Part shown: positions 1-8,901 of the stretch, piece by piece
Position numbering within the stretch: the first letter of the stretch is position 1
Layout: each line of letters begins with the position of its first letter
Assembly (NCBI RefSeq): GCF_002355835.1
Contig: NZ_AP017459.1
Span: forward strand, 1,050,533 to 1,114,532
Source: Candidatus Endomicrobiellum trichonymphae
GTDB taxonomy: Bacteria > Elusimicrobiota > Endomicrobiia > Endomicrobiales > Endomicrobiaceae
Reading direction: 5' to 3'
DNA length: 64,000 nucleotides
Translations under genes and position numbers: made by a program
The notes under the pieces: model-generated
The model's input: the letters and a program-made list of their open reading frames with translations, nothing else
Databases searched by the model: none
Told to the model about the DNA's origin: nothing

Positions 1-2
1 AG

Positions 3-122
3 AAGATTAAACGAGGTAGAAGCGGCAAGAAATCCGGTTTTGAAATGGAAAAAAGCATAGCCTCTTCTATAAAGAAAATGCAGAAAGAAGTAAAAAAACT
101 CCAAAAAGCCGGGAAAAAGTGA
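3..122 (+). CDS. C-terminal fragment of an unidentified protein (5' end outside window)
   Basis: A frame open from the window edge ends in TGA at 120-122. It encodes about 39 lysine-rich residues ending in a probable helical or coiled tail (KKMQKEVKKLQKAGKK). The stop overlaps the GTG of the next gene (GTGA at 119-122), an arrangement typical of coupled genes, which is the main reason to believe the frame. The family cannot be recognised from this tail. It could also be non-coding leader. Confidence 0.35.
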   Translation, partial: KIKRGRSGKKSGFEMEKSIASSIKKMQKEVKKLQKAGKK

Positions 123-526
123 TTTTCACAAATGGCTGTTTCGATTTGCTTCATTTGGGTCATATAAATCTTTTTGAAAAAGCAAAAAGTATGGGAGAGG
201 TTCTACTAGTTGCCATAAACTCGGATAAATCTTTGAGTTGCCTGAAAGGTCCGCAAAGACCTTTGTCATGGGAAAAAGATAGGGCAAAACAGCTTCTCTC
301 TTTAAAGTCTGTAGACTATGTAGTCGTGTTCGACGAGCAGACACCGAAAGAAATTTTAAGCGAGCTGCGACCTGATATTCTTGTAAAGGGCGGCGACTAT
401 AAGCTGTCTGAAATAGTCGGAAGAGAATGTGTGAAGAAAGTTTGCAGATTCCCTTTTATAAAAGGAAAATCAACAACAAATTTAATAAATCTGATAGTAA
501 ACCGTTATGGCTATAAAAAAATGTAA
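119..526 (+). CDS. rfaE2: D-glycero-beta-D-manno-heptose 1-phosphate adenylyltransferase-like nucleotidyltransferase
   Basis: Cytidylyltransferase-fold protein of 135 residues. The N-terminus carries the nucleotide-binding signature TNGCFDLLHLGH (residues 4-15), and the later VKGGDY and a C-terminal KGKSTTNLI segment are typical of the RfaE/HldE adenylyltransferase domain. The family activates heptose-1-phosphate with ATP to make ADP-heptose for lipopolysaccharide core. The protein starts right at the first strand of the fold, so it is slightly short against stand-alone homologues (about 150-165 aa). No ATG is available upstream and the GTG overlaps the preceding stop. It overlaps the following gene by 20 bases, suggesting one transcript. 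Exact substrate is inferred from family; other glycerol- or ethanolamine-phosphate nucleotidyltransferases share the first motif. Confidence 0.85.
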   Translation: MIFTNGCFDLLHLGHINLFEKAKSMGEVLLVAINSDKSLSCLKGPQRPLSWEKDRAKQLLSLKSVDYVVVFDEQTPKEILSELRPDILVKGGDYKLSEIVGRECVKKVCRFPFIKGKSTTNLINLIVNRYGYKKM

Positions 527-1037
527 AGCGGAGAGCGAAGTTAAGAATAAAATAAAAGTTTCTTCGTCTGATGCTCTCAGATATACGGAAAATGTAATTC
601 CTGAAAATTTTAACCGGGAATCTGTTCTAAGAATAATAGATGCAAATTTAAACCGCTGCCGCGAAGGGTTAAGAGTCGTTGAAGACGGTCTGCGTTTTGT
701 TCTCAACGATAGTTTTCTTTATAAAAAAATCCGCAGGATTCGTCACAGCGTCGATAAAATCTTAAGAAGCAGTTATGACGAACTTATAAAAGAAAGAGAG
801 TCTTTTGACGATTCTGGCAGACAGATGCCGGAAATATCAAAGAAAGAGCTGGCAGGTATAATAACTGCAAATTTTAAGCGGACGCAGGAATCTTTAAGAG
901 TTTTAGAAGAATATTCAAAAACTCTTTTTCCAAAAGCATCTACAGATTTTAAAAAACAGAGATATGCGGCATACGATGCCGAAAAATCTGTTTATTTAAA
1001 ATATAGAAAGTTTTTGTTGCAGACGGTGGCACTATGA
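507..1037 (+). CDS. thiD2: ThiD2-type hydroxymethylpyrimidine phosphate kinase
   Basis: The region from residue 43 (DANLNRCREGLRVVED) through RQMPEISKKEL and a second helix ANFKRTQESLRVLEEYSK matches the helical ThiD2 domain, which occurs alone or fused in front of ThiE. In this family it phosphorylates HMP-P to HMP-PP for thiamin synthesis. The first 40 residues are poorly conserved and the ATG lies inside the end of the upstream gene, so the real start may be slightly different, but no later Met precedes the conserved core. Standing two genes before thiC supports a thiamin role. No ThiE domain is attached and none is present nearby. Confidence 0.8.
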   Translation: MAIKKCKAESEVKNKIKVSSSDALRYTENVIPENFNRESVLRIIDANLNRCREGLRVVEDGLRFVLNDSFLYKKIRRIRHSVDKILRSSYDELIKERESFDDSGRQMPEISKKELAGIITANFKRTQESLRVLEEYSKTLFPKASTDFKKQRYAAYDAEKSVYLKYRKFLLQTVAL

Positions 1038-1410
1038 CAAAGAAGTTCTCTACAGTGAATAAAAAAATAAAACAAATGCTTTCCGCGGGGGCGAAAGATC
1101 AAATATAGAGTTTAAAGAATGCATACACGACATATCAAATACAGTGTATGAAACTATATATGCATTTTTGAACGCGAGAGGCAGAGCCATTTTACTTGGA
1201 GTTAAAGATAACGAAAATATTATCGGAATTACAAAAGAGTATATTTCGTCAATTAAACAAGACTTTGTTACTGCTGTAAATAACCCATCAAAATTGTCAC
1301 CGACAGTTTGTCTCTCTTCTGAGGGAATTTTTTTATAGATGAGAATAATATTTTATATATTATTGTGCCGGAAAGTTCTCAGGTACGCTACAAAGATATA
1401 AACGGAGGAA
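1034..1410 (+). pseudogene. Remnant of a Schlafen AlbA_2 (RecG-like/Smf) DNA-binding domain protein
   Basis: Three reading frames must be joined to follow this gene. ATG 1034 opens a frame that stops at TAG near 1107. Just before that, the +1 frame carries ERSNIEFKEC, the hallmark start of an AlbA_2 domain, and continues through YAFLNARGRAILLGVKDN to a stop at 1336-1338. A further shift gives DENNILYIIVPESSQVRY, the expected next strands. The remaining C-terminal part of the protein is absent because thiC begins there. The order thiD2-remnant-thiC suggests an old insertion into the thiamin operon followed by decay. The AlbA_2 assignment is by motif; the complete parent protein is not known. 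Confidence 0.75.
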
Positions 1411-1412
1411 AA

Positions 1413-2678
1413 ATGACATTGATAGAAGATGCTCAAAATAAAAAAGCGAACGGTCTGATAAAGAGAGCGTCGGAAGCCGAAAATTTAGATGAAGAATTTA
1501 TAAGAGCCGGCACTGCTGGCGGGAGCATTGTCATACCCAAAAATGTCAATAGAAAACTTCGGAAAATAGTCGCCGTCGGAAAGGGCTTAAAAACAAAAGT
1601 TAACGCTAATATTGGTACTTCGCCCGATCATATTGATATTGTGGGTGAACTTGCAAAACTTGATGCCGCCGTCAAAGCCGGCGCCGACGCTGTTATGGAT
1701 TTATCAACAGGCGGCGACTTAAAACAGATAAGAAAAGAAATTCTTGAGGCTTCGCCGGTACAGGTAGGAACAGTGCCAGTTTACGAAGCTGCCTGTAAAA
1801 CGGTTGCAAAAGGCAAAAAAATATCTGAAATAGATGGCGAGTTATTATTTGACGTTATAGAGGAACAGTCGCAACAAGGTGTGGATTTTATTACCGTTCA
1901 CTGCGGAATTAATAAAGACACCGTAGAAATATTAAATCGTCAAAAGCGACTTGCGGGTGTTGTAAGCAGAGGTGGATCTTTTTTGGTTAAGTGTATAAAC
2001 GCGACTGGAAAAGAGAATCCTTTATTTGAGAATTACGACAGACTTTTGAAAATAGCAAAAAAATACGATGTTACACTGAGTCTAGGCGACGGATTCAGAC
2101 CAGGCTGTGCGTTTGACGCTTCAGACGGATCGCAACTTGCCGAACTCTCAGTTTTAGGCGAGCTTGTTTTAAGAGCGAGAAAAGCTGGCGTTCAGTCTAT
2201 GATAGAAGGTCCAGGACATGTTCCTCTGAACCAAATTGAAGCAAACGTAACTATTGCAAAAAGATTGGGGCACGGAGCACCGCTTTACTTTTTAGGACCT
2301 CTGGTAACCGATATAGGTGCAGGTTATGATCATATAACTTCTGCAATCGGCAGTGCATTAGCGGCAGCTTATGGAGTCGATTTTATTTGTTACGTTACTC
2401 CTGCCGAACATCTAAGGCTTCCTGACGTTGGGGATGTCCGCGAGGGCGTTATCGCCGCAAGACTTGCCGGACATGCCGCAGATATTGTTAAAGGAGTTAA
2501 AGGCGCAAGCGAGCGCGATGCCGAAATGTCCAAATGGCGTAAAGCAAGAAACTGGGAAAAACAAAAAGAATTCTGTATAGACCCCGTAAAATTTGCAAGA
2601 GAAAGAGAAAAACTTCCACCGCAACAGGAAGATGTATGCACAATGTGCGGAGAGTTCTGCGCTATGAGAGACGAATAA
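1413..2678 (+). CDS. thiC: Phosphomethylpyrimidine synthase ThiC
   Basis: Radical SAM enzyme converting aminoimidazole ribotide to HMP-P for thiamin. The 421-residue protein has the family blocks NANIGTSPD, MDLSTGGD, EQSQQGVDF and EGPGHVPLNQI and ends in the 4Fe-4S motif CTMCGEFC (Cys 409, 412, 416), as in the shorter clostridial/archaeal-type enzymes. The open frame reaches back to 1365, but those 16 codons belong to the upstream AlbA_2 remnant. A good Shine-Dalgarno GGAGG at 1404-1408 sits 4 bases before ATG 1413, which fixes the start. No TPP-riboswitch-like structure was recognised immediately upstream. Intact, in contrast to its neighbour. Confidence 0.96.
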   Translation: MTLIEDAQNKKANGLIKRASEAENLDEEFIRAGTAGGSIVIPKNVNRKLRKIVAVGKGLKTKVNANIGTSPDHIDIVGELAKLDAAVKAGADAVMDLSTGGDLKQIRKEILEASPVQVGTVPVYEAACKTVAKGKKISEIDGELLFDVIEEQSQQGVDFITVHCGINKDTVEILNRQKRLAGVVSRGGSFLVKCINATGKENPLFENYDRLLKIAKKYDVTLSLGDGFRPGCAFDASDGSQLAELSVLGELVLRARKAGVQSMIEGPGHVPLNQIEANVTIAKRLGHGAPLYFLGPLVTDIGAGYDHITSAIGSALAAAYGVDFICYVTPAEHLRLPDVGDVREGVIAARLAGHAADIVKGVKGASERDAEMSKWRKARNWEKQKEFCIDPVKFAREREKLPPQQEDVCTMCGEFCAMRDE

Positions 2679-2695
2679 ACAAAGCAAATACCGGC

Positions 2696-3163
2696 TCAGC
2701 TTTCCGCCTCTTGTAAGCGCTTTTTAGATTCTTTATATTTAAGCTTTTCGATGTTTTTTTCTTTTTTTAAGAAAGATATATAATCAGGAAACGCTACAAT
2801 TTTTCTTGCTTTGCCAAGCCACACGTAAGCAGCCAAGTCTTTCTGAAACTTAATCTTTACGGGGTTTGCAGGAGCCGCTTTATTTATATGCCATGCCGAA
2901 CCGATAATATTCTTGCTCTCAGTCGTTTTTTTATTTGCCGCTGGCATATTTCCGTATATTTTTAACTGTTGTTTCACTATTTCTTCTGCTTCTTTAGGTT
3001 CCGGAATAACGCTTATAAAATTGACATGCAGTATTGCCAGCATGCCTGGCGATTTTTCTTGAAACTCTACAAAATAGTCAGTTTTTTCGGCAAAATTCAC
3101 GAAACAAAAAATATCTGTCGCAAAGATTAATGTAAAAGATACCGTAAAAAAAAAATTTTTCAT
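2696..3163 (-). CDS. Hypothetical secreted protein
   Basis: 155 residues with a lysine start and hydrophobic stretch (FFFTVSFTLIFATDIFCF) that looks like a signal peptide. The rest is mixed charged, with a Lys/Glu-rich C-terminus (residues 130-155) likely to be helical. It converges on thiC with an 17-base gap. No catalytic motif or family was recognised. Probably exported; function unknown. The frame is long enough and uses codons like its neighbours, so it is likely real. Confidence 0.6.
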   Translation of the reverse strand: MKNFFFTVSFTLIFATDIFCFVNFAEKTDYFVEFQEKSPGMLAILHVNFISVIPEPKEAEEIVKQQLKIYGNMPAANKKTTESKNIIGSAWHINKAAPANPVKIKFQKDLAAYVWLGKARKIVAFPDYISFLKKEKNIEKLKYKESKKRLQEAES

Positions 3164-4834
3164 TGTAAATCTTTGAAATCAATACGTACTATAAACTTTA
3201 GAAACAATCGTGAATAGCTTTAATTTTTTCAAGAATCTTCCAAAAGTGGCACTACCCTACCGCAAAAGAATTCCACCGCTTTTCGGTCATTATCTTGTTG
3301 CACCAGTACCTAAATAAAACATTATTCAAAACTAATTGTCTATACTAAAACTATAAATTAGTCCGTCCGGATAAAGCTATAGTCAAAGATTCAAGAAGAA
3401 CATCACTACCTTGTTCTTTAATTCTTGAGATTATATGATATTTCACAAGGTTCTATTTTCAACAATACCCTCTATCCTCTATATATAACAAGCGAGACAA
3501 AACAATATAGACAACACAATGTAATAGCATAAAATTTCTTATCTTACAAATAATACCTTATTAAACTCATTTTTTATTTAGATTATTTTTTCATGAGAAA
3601 GACGTCATCACAGTATTAAGGATATGCATAGTCGATATTCCTTTAAGATATTCATAGCTCTCCAATTCTGTATTTCCAGTTGATTCATTATTCTCTACGT
3701 ACCACAGTTCATTAATAGAACTAACCGTTATGGGGGATAGCGTTAGCGTCAGACTTCTTTCTTATAAGTTTATCACGACTGAAAAAACACAAAACGTAGT
3801 AAAACATAGTGCAACAAAACAACATACTAATCTTTTCACTTTTAATCTTTTGTCAACTCAATAAATTGATTATTTAAGAATAATATACTTATGTCGCTTT
3901 CAGGCTTTACAGTGTCTATTGCATACTCTTCGCACTATACTCTCTCTGTTCTTCTTTCTGCTTAGCAGACAAAATAAGCAAGTCTCTGGCTCTTCTCTCT
4001 GCTGTCTGGTATACCATCATTTACAACATAGTCTAAATGCTTCAATGCGACACTTTATATATTCAAGGACTTTATAGCTTGTGTACCGGCATAGAAATAG
4101 CTGCTTTAATAACAGACGTAATTATGTTTATATATTTTGAATAAGCAGGTTTAATTCTTCTTTTTTTCTATCATTTGAATGAATCCTCATTTTAGATATA
4201 TTTCCCCGTCTCTTAACTCCTAAAAGAACTTAGTTTTCAGCTTTATGCTCGGAACGTGTAAGCTAAAACACTTATCTTTCGTTCCTTTTTCTTTGCCTGT
4301 CTTTATAACTTCAGCAAACATAATCTTATCGCTGTCAAAATAGATTGCTTTTTCAGTCTTAATAAGTCGCGCGGCATTGAGGACATTGCATTTCACTTCT
4401 CCAACTGTGATAAGACCCAACAGAAAGCAAGTCCGCCTAAACGGTCTTATAACTAGTTTCATAAAAACATTTTAAATTTCTTTTCGCCGCTCTTTCTTAA
4501 AAATTATCAGGTTTGTCATAGGTAGATGTTTACGCAGACACAGAGAAATAGAGTTGATGTCGTCTACTTTTATCCACCTCTCCATTCAGTATATCATCCT
4601 TTTTGTCCTCTTCACTTTCCTACTATCTTGCTGGCTATACCTCTACAAATACTATTAAATCTTTTTATCACAAATAAATTAACTACTTTTCTTAAGTCGT
4701 CCAGAGTACTTATCAACGCAACGTTTAACAGCTCCTCAAATATATAATCTAATCTTAATATACATATTTTACAATTTTAATGCTTTATAGTAAACTTTAT
4801 CTGTACAAAATAAAAATGATGAGGAGTGGAAAGA
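3164..4834 (-). pseudogene. Gene-poor stretch with decayed coding remnants
   Basis: About 1.67 kb without an intact gene. On the minus strand, fragments in shifting frames read like protein: an 80-residue piece at 4220-4462 (GEVKCNVLNAARLIKTEKAI), a TPR-like piece near 4000-4090 (YFYAGTQAIKSLNI, then LKHLDYVVNDGIPDSREK), and another near 3600-3730 (ESYEYLKGISTMHILNTV). These suggest one or more dead genes, perhaps a tetratricopeptide protein, but the pieces are too broken to name. No RNA gene or terminator stood out. Confidence 0.4.
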
Positions 4835-5362
4835 ATGGGCGTTATAAGCGCACCGAAAAAAGCGAAATTGTTCTGCGGTATAATTTCATCCAGTGCAGAA
4901 ATAGAACAAAAATCACTTGCAGGACTTGAAAAAAAATTCGGTGAAATTGATTTGACAAGCACTGTTATACCTTTTGACTTTTCGGATTACTATAATCCCG
5001 AAATGGGCGGTAATTTGAAACGTTTTTGGATTTCGTTTAAAAAATTAATAACTGCTGCCGATATTGCCGGAATAAAAATTTTTACAAACTCAACTGAAGC
5101 CAGCTTTTCTGTAAACAACAAAAGACAGATAAATATTGATCCCGGGTATATAACTCCTGCAACCGTTATTCTCGCTACGACAAAAGATTACAGCCACAGA
5201 ATTTATCTCTCCGACGGCATATACGGAGAAGTTACAGCGATATATAAAAAAGCCGCAGTTGTTAAACTTCCATGGTCATATCCCGATTACCTTTCTAACA
5301 CAGCAAAGGAATTTCTTTTGAAAGCGCGGAAAGATCTTATAGAACAATTGAGAACGGCATGA
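4835..5362 (+). CDS. DUF4416 family protein
   Basis: 175 residues matching the DUF4416 family in layout: KLFCGIISS near the start, [12 protein letters not shown] around residues 48-59, a central NIDPGYIT, and [15 protein letters not shown] followed by the LPWSYPDY motif near residues 145-155. The biochemical role of this family is not established. A GAGGAG ribosome site at 4821-4826 lies 8 bases before ATG 4835, favouring this start over the in-frame GTG at 4826. Its stop overlaps the ATG of the metallophosphoesterase downstream, so the two are probably co-translated. Confidence 0.85.
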   Translation: MGVISAPKKAKLFCGIISSSAEIEQKSLAGLEKKFGEIDLTSTVIPFDFSDYYNPEMGGNLKRFWISFKKLITAADIAGIKIFTNSTEASFSVNNKRQINIDPGYITPATVILATTKDYSHRIYLSDGIYGEVTAIYKKAAVVKLPWSYPDYLSNTAKEFLLKARKDLIEQLRTA

Positions 5363-6453
5363 TGTCCATTTTAATGATACTGGTAATATACTTAACCGGA
5401 TATATTTATATTGCATGGCGCGTGAATTCAGGTTTAAATATACGCAGATCTTACAGTATCTATTCATATTTGACATTTGCTGCTTTCGGAATTATAAGTA
5501 TTCTTTCGCTTGCCGCCGGCCATAACAAAATTCCATTTATTTCCGCAATAGTGACTTTCGGCTTTATATGCATGGGAACCTGCGCAATAATGTTCTCTTT
5601 TCTCGTCGCAAGCGATATATTGAATTCGGTTAATTTAGTGTTTAAAGTCAGGAATTTGAGATATTATTCAACTCTGACAGCTGTAATTTTAGGCATGGCA
5701 GCATCGGTCTGGTCTTTATTGAATTTTGCGTTCATATTGAACGTAAAAGAAGTAAAAATAAAAGTTCCGCAGCTCCCTGTAGATTCCTTGAAAATAGTAC
5801 AGCTTTCAGACATACATATCAGTTCGTTCACTTCATCTGAAATCATAAACAAAATTTTTGATAAGGCTATGTCTTTTAAACCCGATATGGTAGTTATTAC
5901 GGGCGACGTAATAGACACTGATCTCAACAAAGACGATAAATATGTTAAATACGGTTTTAAAAAATTAAAAGCAAAATACGGCATTTTTGCCGTCTCGGGA
6001 AACCATGAATATTATGCGGGTATTGAGTCGTATTTTTCAATGCTTAAAAAATTAGGATTTAAAGCCCTTCAGAACGAAAGCACTTTGGTTGAAAATCTGG
6101 TTAATGTGGCAGGTATAAACTATATAGACTGTGACAAATCTGAAAAAATTTCAAAAGTTTTTGCCGATGCAGATAAAAATTATCCCGTAATTTTTTTAAG
6201 CCATGAGCCGAAATCTTTTGACGAAGCTTCAAAACATAGCGATATAAAAATAATACAACTTTCAGGACATAGCCATGCGGGACAGATTCCGCCTGTTGAA
6301 ATAGCGAGAAAATATTTAATGAAATACAATTACGGCTTATATTATAACAACGATGCGGTTATGTACATAACTTCCGGAACGCGTTTATGGGGACCACCGA
6401 TGAGGTTATTTAACACAAGCGAAATAGCAGTGATAACATTGGAACGCGGGTAA
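5359..6453 (+). CDS. Membrane-anchored calcineurin-like metallophosphoesterase
   Basis: 364 residues. The first ~130 form about four hydrophobic segments, followed by a phosphoesterase domain with all the metal-binding blocks: LSDIH (about 150), GDVID, GNHEYY, SHEP and GHSHAGQ. This is the YkuE/YaeI-like arrangement, in which a membrane N-terminus carries a cytoplasmic or periplasmic phosphoesterase; some relatives act on lipid-linked phosphates such as UDP-diacylglucosamine or phosphatidylglycerol phosphate. The substrate here cannot be told. Overlaps the DUF4416 gene by four bases (ATGATG at 5359-5364 contains the upstream TGA). Length and motifs are intact. Confidence 0.9.
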   Translation: MMSILMILVIYLTGYIYIAWRVNSGLNIRRSYSIYSYLTFAAFGIISILSLAAGHNKIPFISAIVTFGFICMGTCAIMFSFLVASDILNSVNLVFKVRNLRYYSTLTAVILGMAASVWSLLNFAFILNVKEVKIKVPQLPVDSLKIVQLSDIHISSFTSSEIINKIFDKAMSFKPDMVVITGDVIDTDLNKDDKYVKYGFKKLKAKYGIFAVSGNHEYYAGIESYFSMLKKLGFKALQNESTLVENLVNVAGINYIDCDKSEKISKVFADADKNYPVIFLSHEPKSFDEASKHSDIKIIQLSGHSHAGQIPPVEIARKYLMKYNYGLYYNNDAVMYITSGTRLWGPPMRLFNTSEIAVITLERG

Positions 6454-6617
6454 ACCGAATCTATGCCTAAGGACGGACATATCCGCGGTAAGAAGTAAAA
6501 ATTAGAACGCAGAGAAATTTATGTGCATTAAAATAAATGGGAAAGAACCGTAAGAAATACTTCAATCAAAAATCTGCTGTTCCGGTAATAAATTTGAAAA
6601 ACTCAGTTCTTTGAGAA

Positions 6618-7952
6618 TTAAGTTTCGAATACTGCTTTCCATACTTGACTGTCTTCCATACACAGATATACTACGGCTCTGGATTTTTTTGATTTAATAA
6701 TCCGGCTTAAGTATTTATACATTTCAATTCTCAAATCTCTAAAATATCTTAATTTATGTCCTTGTTCTAAAAGAAGTTCACCGTTGAGTATTTCGATACC
6801 GGGAAAACGGTTTTCAATAACCGTTTTCTGCGTCGCCGGCATTCTCAAAGATCCCAGACTTATCCATTTTATGCTATAATTTGGCACGATGTCAAAAACC
6901 ATATCTATTGTTTCTCTATATCCCTGTTTCCAGTTGTCATAATAAATTATCGGATCAAAATGAAAAGCTGTACTGAAACCGTTTAAAGCGCATTCTTTTG
7001 CTGCTTCGAGCCTTTCTTTAATTAGCGGAGTTTTAAATTCGTTGTCTTTGCTGATTCTTATTGAATTTACGCTCCATGCAACAACAATATTTTCTTTTCC
7101 TCCGCTTTCAAGCAGATTTTTGACATTTGCGCTTTTTGTTTTAAATTCAAAAAAGGTATCATTCTTTTTTTTAAAATAGCCGATTATTCTTGTTGAAAAT
7201 CTTGTAATATCGTCAAAAACTAATGAATCTGTAAATTCGCCATTTCCTATTCTTTTAAAATTAAAAAACTCTTTTATCGAACCCTCAATTTTTTCATCGC
7301 AAAGATAATCTTCAATGTTGTAAGGTATGATAATACCGGCTGTATTTTGATATCCCTGCAAAAAACAATAGCTGCAGTCGTATATGCAACCCATGCCCAA
7401 ATTCATAACCGAATACCCGCAGTTTACAACTCCGGAAGTACAGGGACATTTTTTAAAAAAATCATACTTTTCCTTTACAATAAACAAATTGTTGCTGCGG
7501 TTATTATAGTCTTCTACAGTAAAAGAATTATTCCTTGTAAAATTTTTTAACGACTCTACTTCGGCATACTCTGAATCGGGAAATAATGTTTTAACTCTTT
7601 CAAAAAGAGGAGTTATACCGGCGTCTGATTCGTAATAAATATTTTTCGGATAAAATTTCCGTGATTTTAAATCAGCTTTTAACAAAATATCAGTTTCATA
7701 TTCAGGCAGATAAAAAGAACTTAAGGGAATTTTGTTGAAAGTCCCGGGGTATCTGCGTTTGAGAAGAAACTCTTTGACTGATTTATAGTCTTTTCTGTGA
7801 AAATCATTCAAAAGACTCTCAATTTTTACCTTTTCAATTTTTGATATTTCACTTAACAGCCGCAATATCTCTCTAGATTTATTGACTCCGAAATTGGGAA
7901 ACCTATTTTTAAAAGCCTTGCCCTCACTTAAATTTTCCGTATTATTTTTCAT
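6618..7952 (-). CDS. Spore photoproduct lyase-like radical SAM protein
   Basis: 444 residues. The radical SAM cluster motif is CIYDCSYC (Cys 189, 193, 196), preceded by GYSVMNLGMG and followed by FLQGYQN, the signature region of the SplB/SPL family. Family members repair thymine spore photoproduct in spore formers. In non-sporulating bacteria SPL-like proteins are of unknown role, so repair of DNA lesions is only a possibility. The gene overlaps the upstream phosphorylase-like gene by 11 bases, so the pair is probably one operon. No lesions seen. Confidence 0.85.
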   Translation of the reverse strand: MKNNTENLSEGKAFKNRFPNFGVNKSREILRLLSEISKIEKVKIESLLNDFHRKDYKSVKEFLLKRRYPGTFNKIPLSSFYLPEYETDILLKADLKSRKFYPKNIYYESDAGITPLFERVKTLFPDSEYAEVESLKNFTRNNSFTVEDYNNRSNNLFIVKEKYDFFKKCPCTSGVVNCGYSVMNLGMGCIYDCSYCFLQGYQNTAGIIIPYNIEDYLCDEKIEGSIKEFFNFKRIGNGEFTDSLVFDDITRFSTRIIGYFKKKNDTFFEFKTKSANVKNLLESGGKENIVVAWSVNSIRISKDNEFKTPLIKERLEAAKECALNGFSTAFHFDPIIYYDNWKQGYRETIDMVFDIVPNYSIKWISLGSLRMPATQKTVIENRFPGIEILNGELLLEQGHKLRYFRDLRIEMYKYLSRIIKSKKSRAVVYLCMEDSQVWKAVFET

Positions 7953-8622
7953 TGCAGAACCTTAAAATCATATCTGCGAGTTTTTTTCTTGACGCGACTA
8001 TTTTTCTCTTTAAAGATTCAGCGCCAATATCGGTTGTAAAGCCCCGTCCGACTAAATCTGTAACGTACATAAAACAAACGGCATTTCTCTTTATTCTTTT
8101 TGCCGCAGACAAAATTATTGAAGATTCCATATCTACAGCCGATATTTCCTTTTCTCTAAACCAATCTGAAAAATTTGATTCCAGTGCTAAAGAGCCAACG
8201 CAGGCGGAATTTGTTTCCATTAAATTTTCACGGCAGTTTTTTTTGTAAAAATCAGAAAGCAAACCTTTTGACGACCGGTAATATTCGGGATTTTTATCAC
8301 AGTTTAACATCTTTGAAAAGCTTTCCAGATTATAGGCTTTGTCAACTGCTATTAAGTCGCCGTATTCTGTGCTGCCAAAGCCGCCACATCTTCCGAAAAG
8401 AAAAATGTTTTTACATTTTGTGTGTTCTAAATGCAGGATTGTGTCTCCCGCAAGAAAATTATTTTTTAAAGCAATAATGGTCGCATTGCCGGCATCTGCA
8501 TATTTGACAAAAAGCCCGCTGGAAGTTTTGTCTGTAAAGGTCGAAATATCAAAACTCTGGCATATAATACAGTTTGGTCTTATATTTTTTTCAACAGTAC
8601 AGAAATATTTTTTAAAATCCAT
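7942..8622 (-). CDS. Nucleoside phosphorylase / MTA-SAH nucleosidase superfamily protein
   Basis: 226 residues with the PNP_UDP_1 fold signals: a phosphate- or glycine-rich loop FGRCGGFGSTEYGD near residue 95, and the substrate-binding VDMESS motif near 173-178, where the Glu of MES contacts the ribose in this superfamily. A late FMYVTDLVGRG resembles the VSD(x) segment holding the catalytic Asp. It probably cleaves or phosphorolyses a purine nucleoside, but substrate cannot be assigned. It is translationally linked to the SPL-like gene that follows. Confidence 0.75.
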   Translation of the reverse strand: MDFKKYFCTVEKNIRPNCIICQSFDISTFTDKTSSGLFVKYADAGNATIIALKNNFLAGDTILHLEHTKCKNIFLFGRCGGFGSTEYGDLIAVDKAYNLESFSKMLNCDKNPEYYRSSKGLLSDFYKKNCRENLMETNSACVGSLALESNFSDWFREKEISAVDMESSIILSAAKRIKRNAVCFMYVTDLVGRGFTTDIGAESLKRKIVASRKKLADMILRFCNEK

Positions 8623-8818
8623 GCAGACATTTTATAAAATTGCTGAAATTTTACAAAATCTCCGCCAAAGATATATATATATCATGCAGGAGAAAAATTA
8701 ACGATACGTTTGGCGACGGTAATAGTCTTTTTCAGAAGTTTAAAGTAATTATGGGCAGAGATCCGTCCTGAAACTGCTAAATGTGCCGAAAGTTAGGAAC
8801 GGGAGCAAAGCAATTATG

Positions 8819-8836
8819 CTGTCTTTCGGGAGACAG
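8819..8836. other. Short perfect hairpin in the 8623-8901 intergenic gap
   Basis: CTGTCT and AGACAG flank a six-base loop TTCGGG. The hairpin lies between the end of uvrD (minus) and the start of the phosphorylase-like gene (minus). No T-run follows on either strand, so it is not a classical terminator; it could be leader structure or debris. The rest of the gap shows nothing I can name. Confidence 0.3.
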
Positions 8837-8901
8837 TTAATGAGATCTTTAAGCCTTAAAATCTCCCGATATCTCCGGGATTTGCATGGAAATCCGCAAT
8901 A

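Noticed and set aside
1..1413. A TPP riboswitch ahead of the thi genes.
   Set aside because: No CUGAGA..ACC...GAUCUGGAUAAUGCC-like core was seen upstream of thiD2 or thiC.
4526..4747. Plus-strand open frame of 73 residues.
   Set aside because: No ribosome site, low-complexity composition, and in the decayed region where minus-strand remnants are more convincing.
8740..8840. Sequence GCCGAAAG...GGAACGGGAGCAAAGC looked like a c-di-GMP (GEMM) or similar riboswitch.
   Set aside because: The conserved core and helices could not be paired, and the orientation does not match the downstream minus-strand gene.
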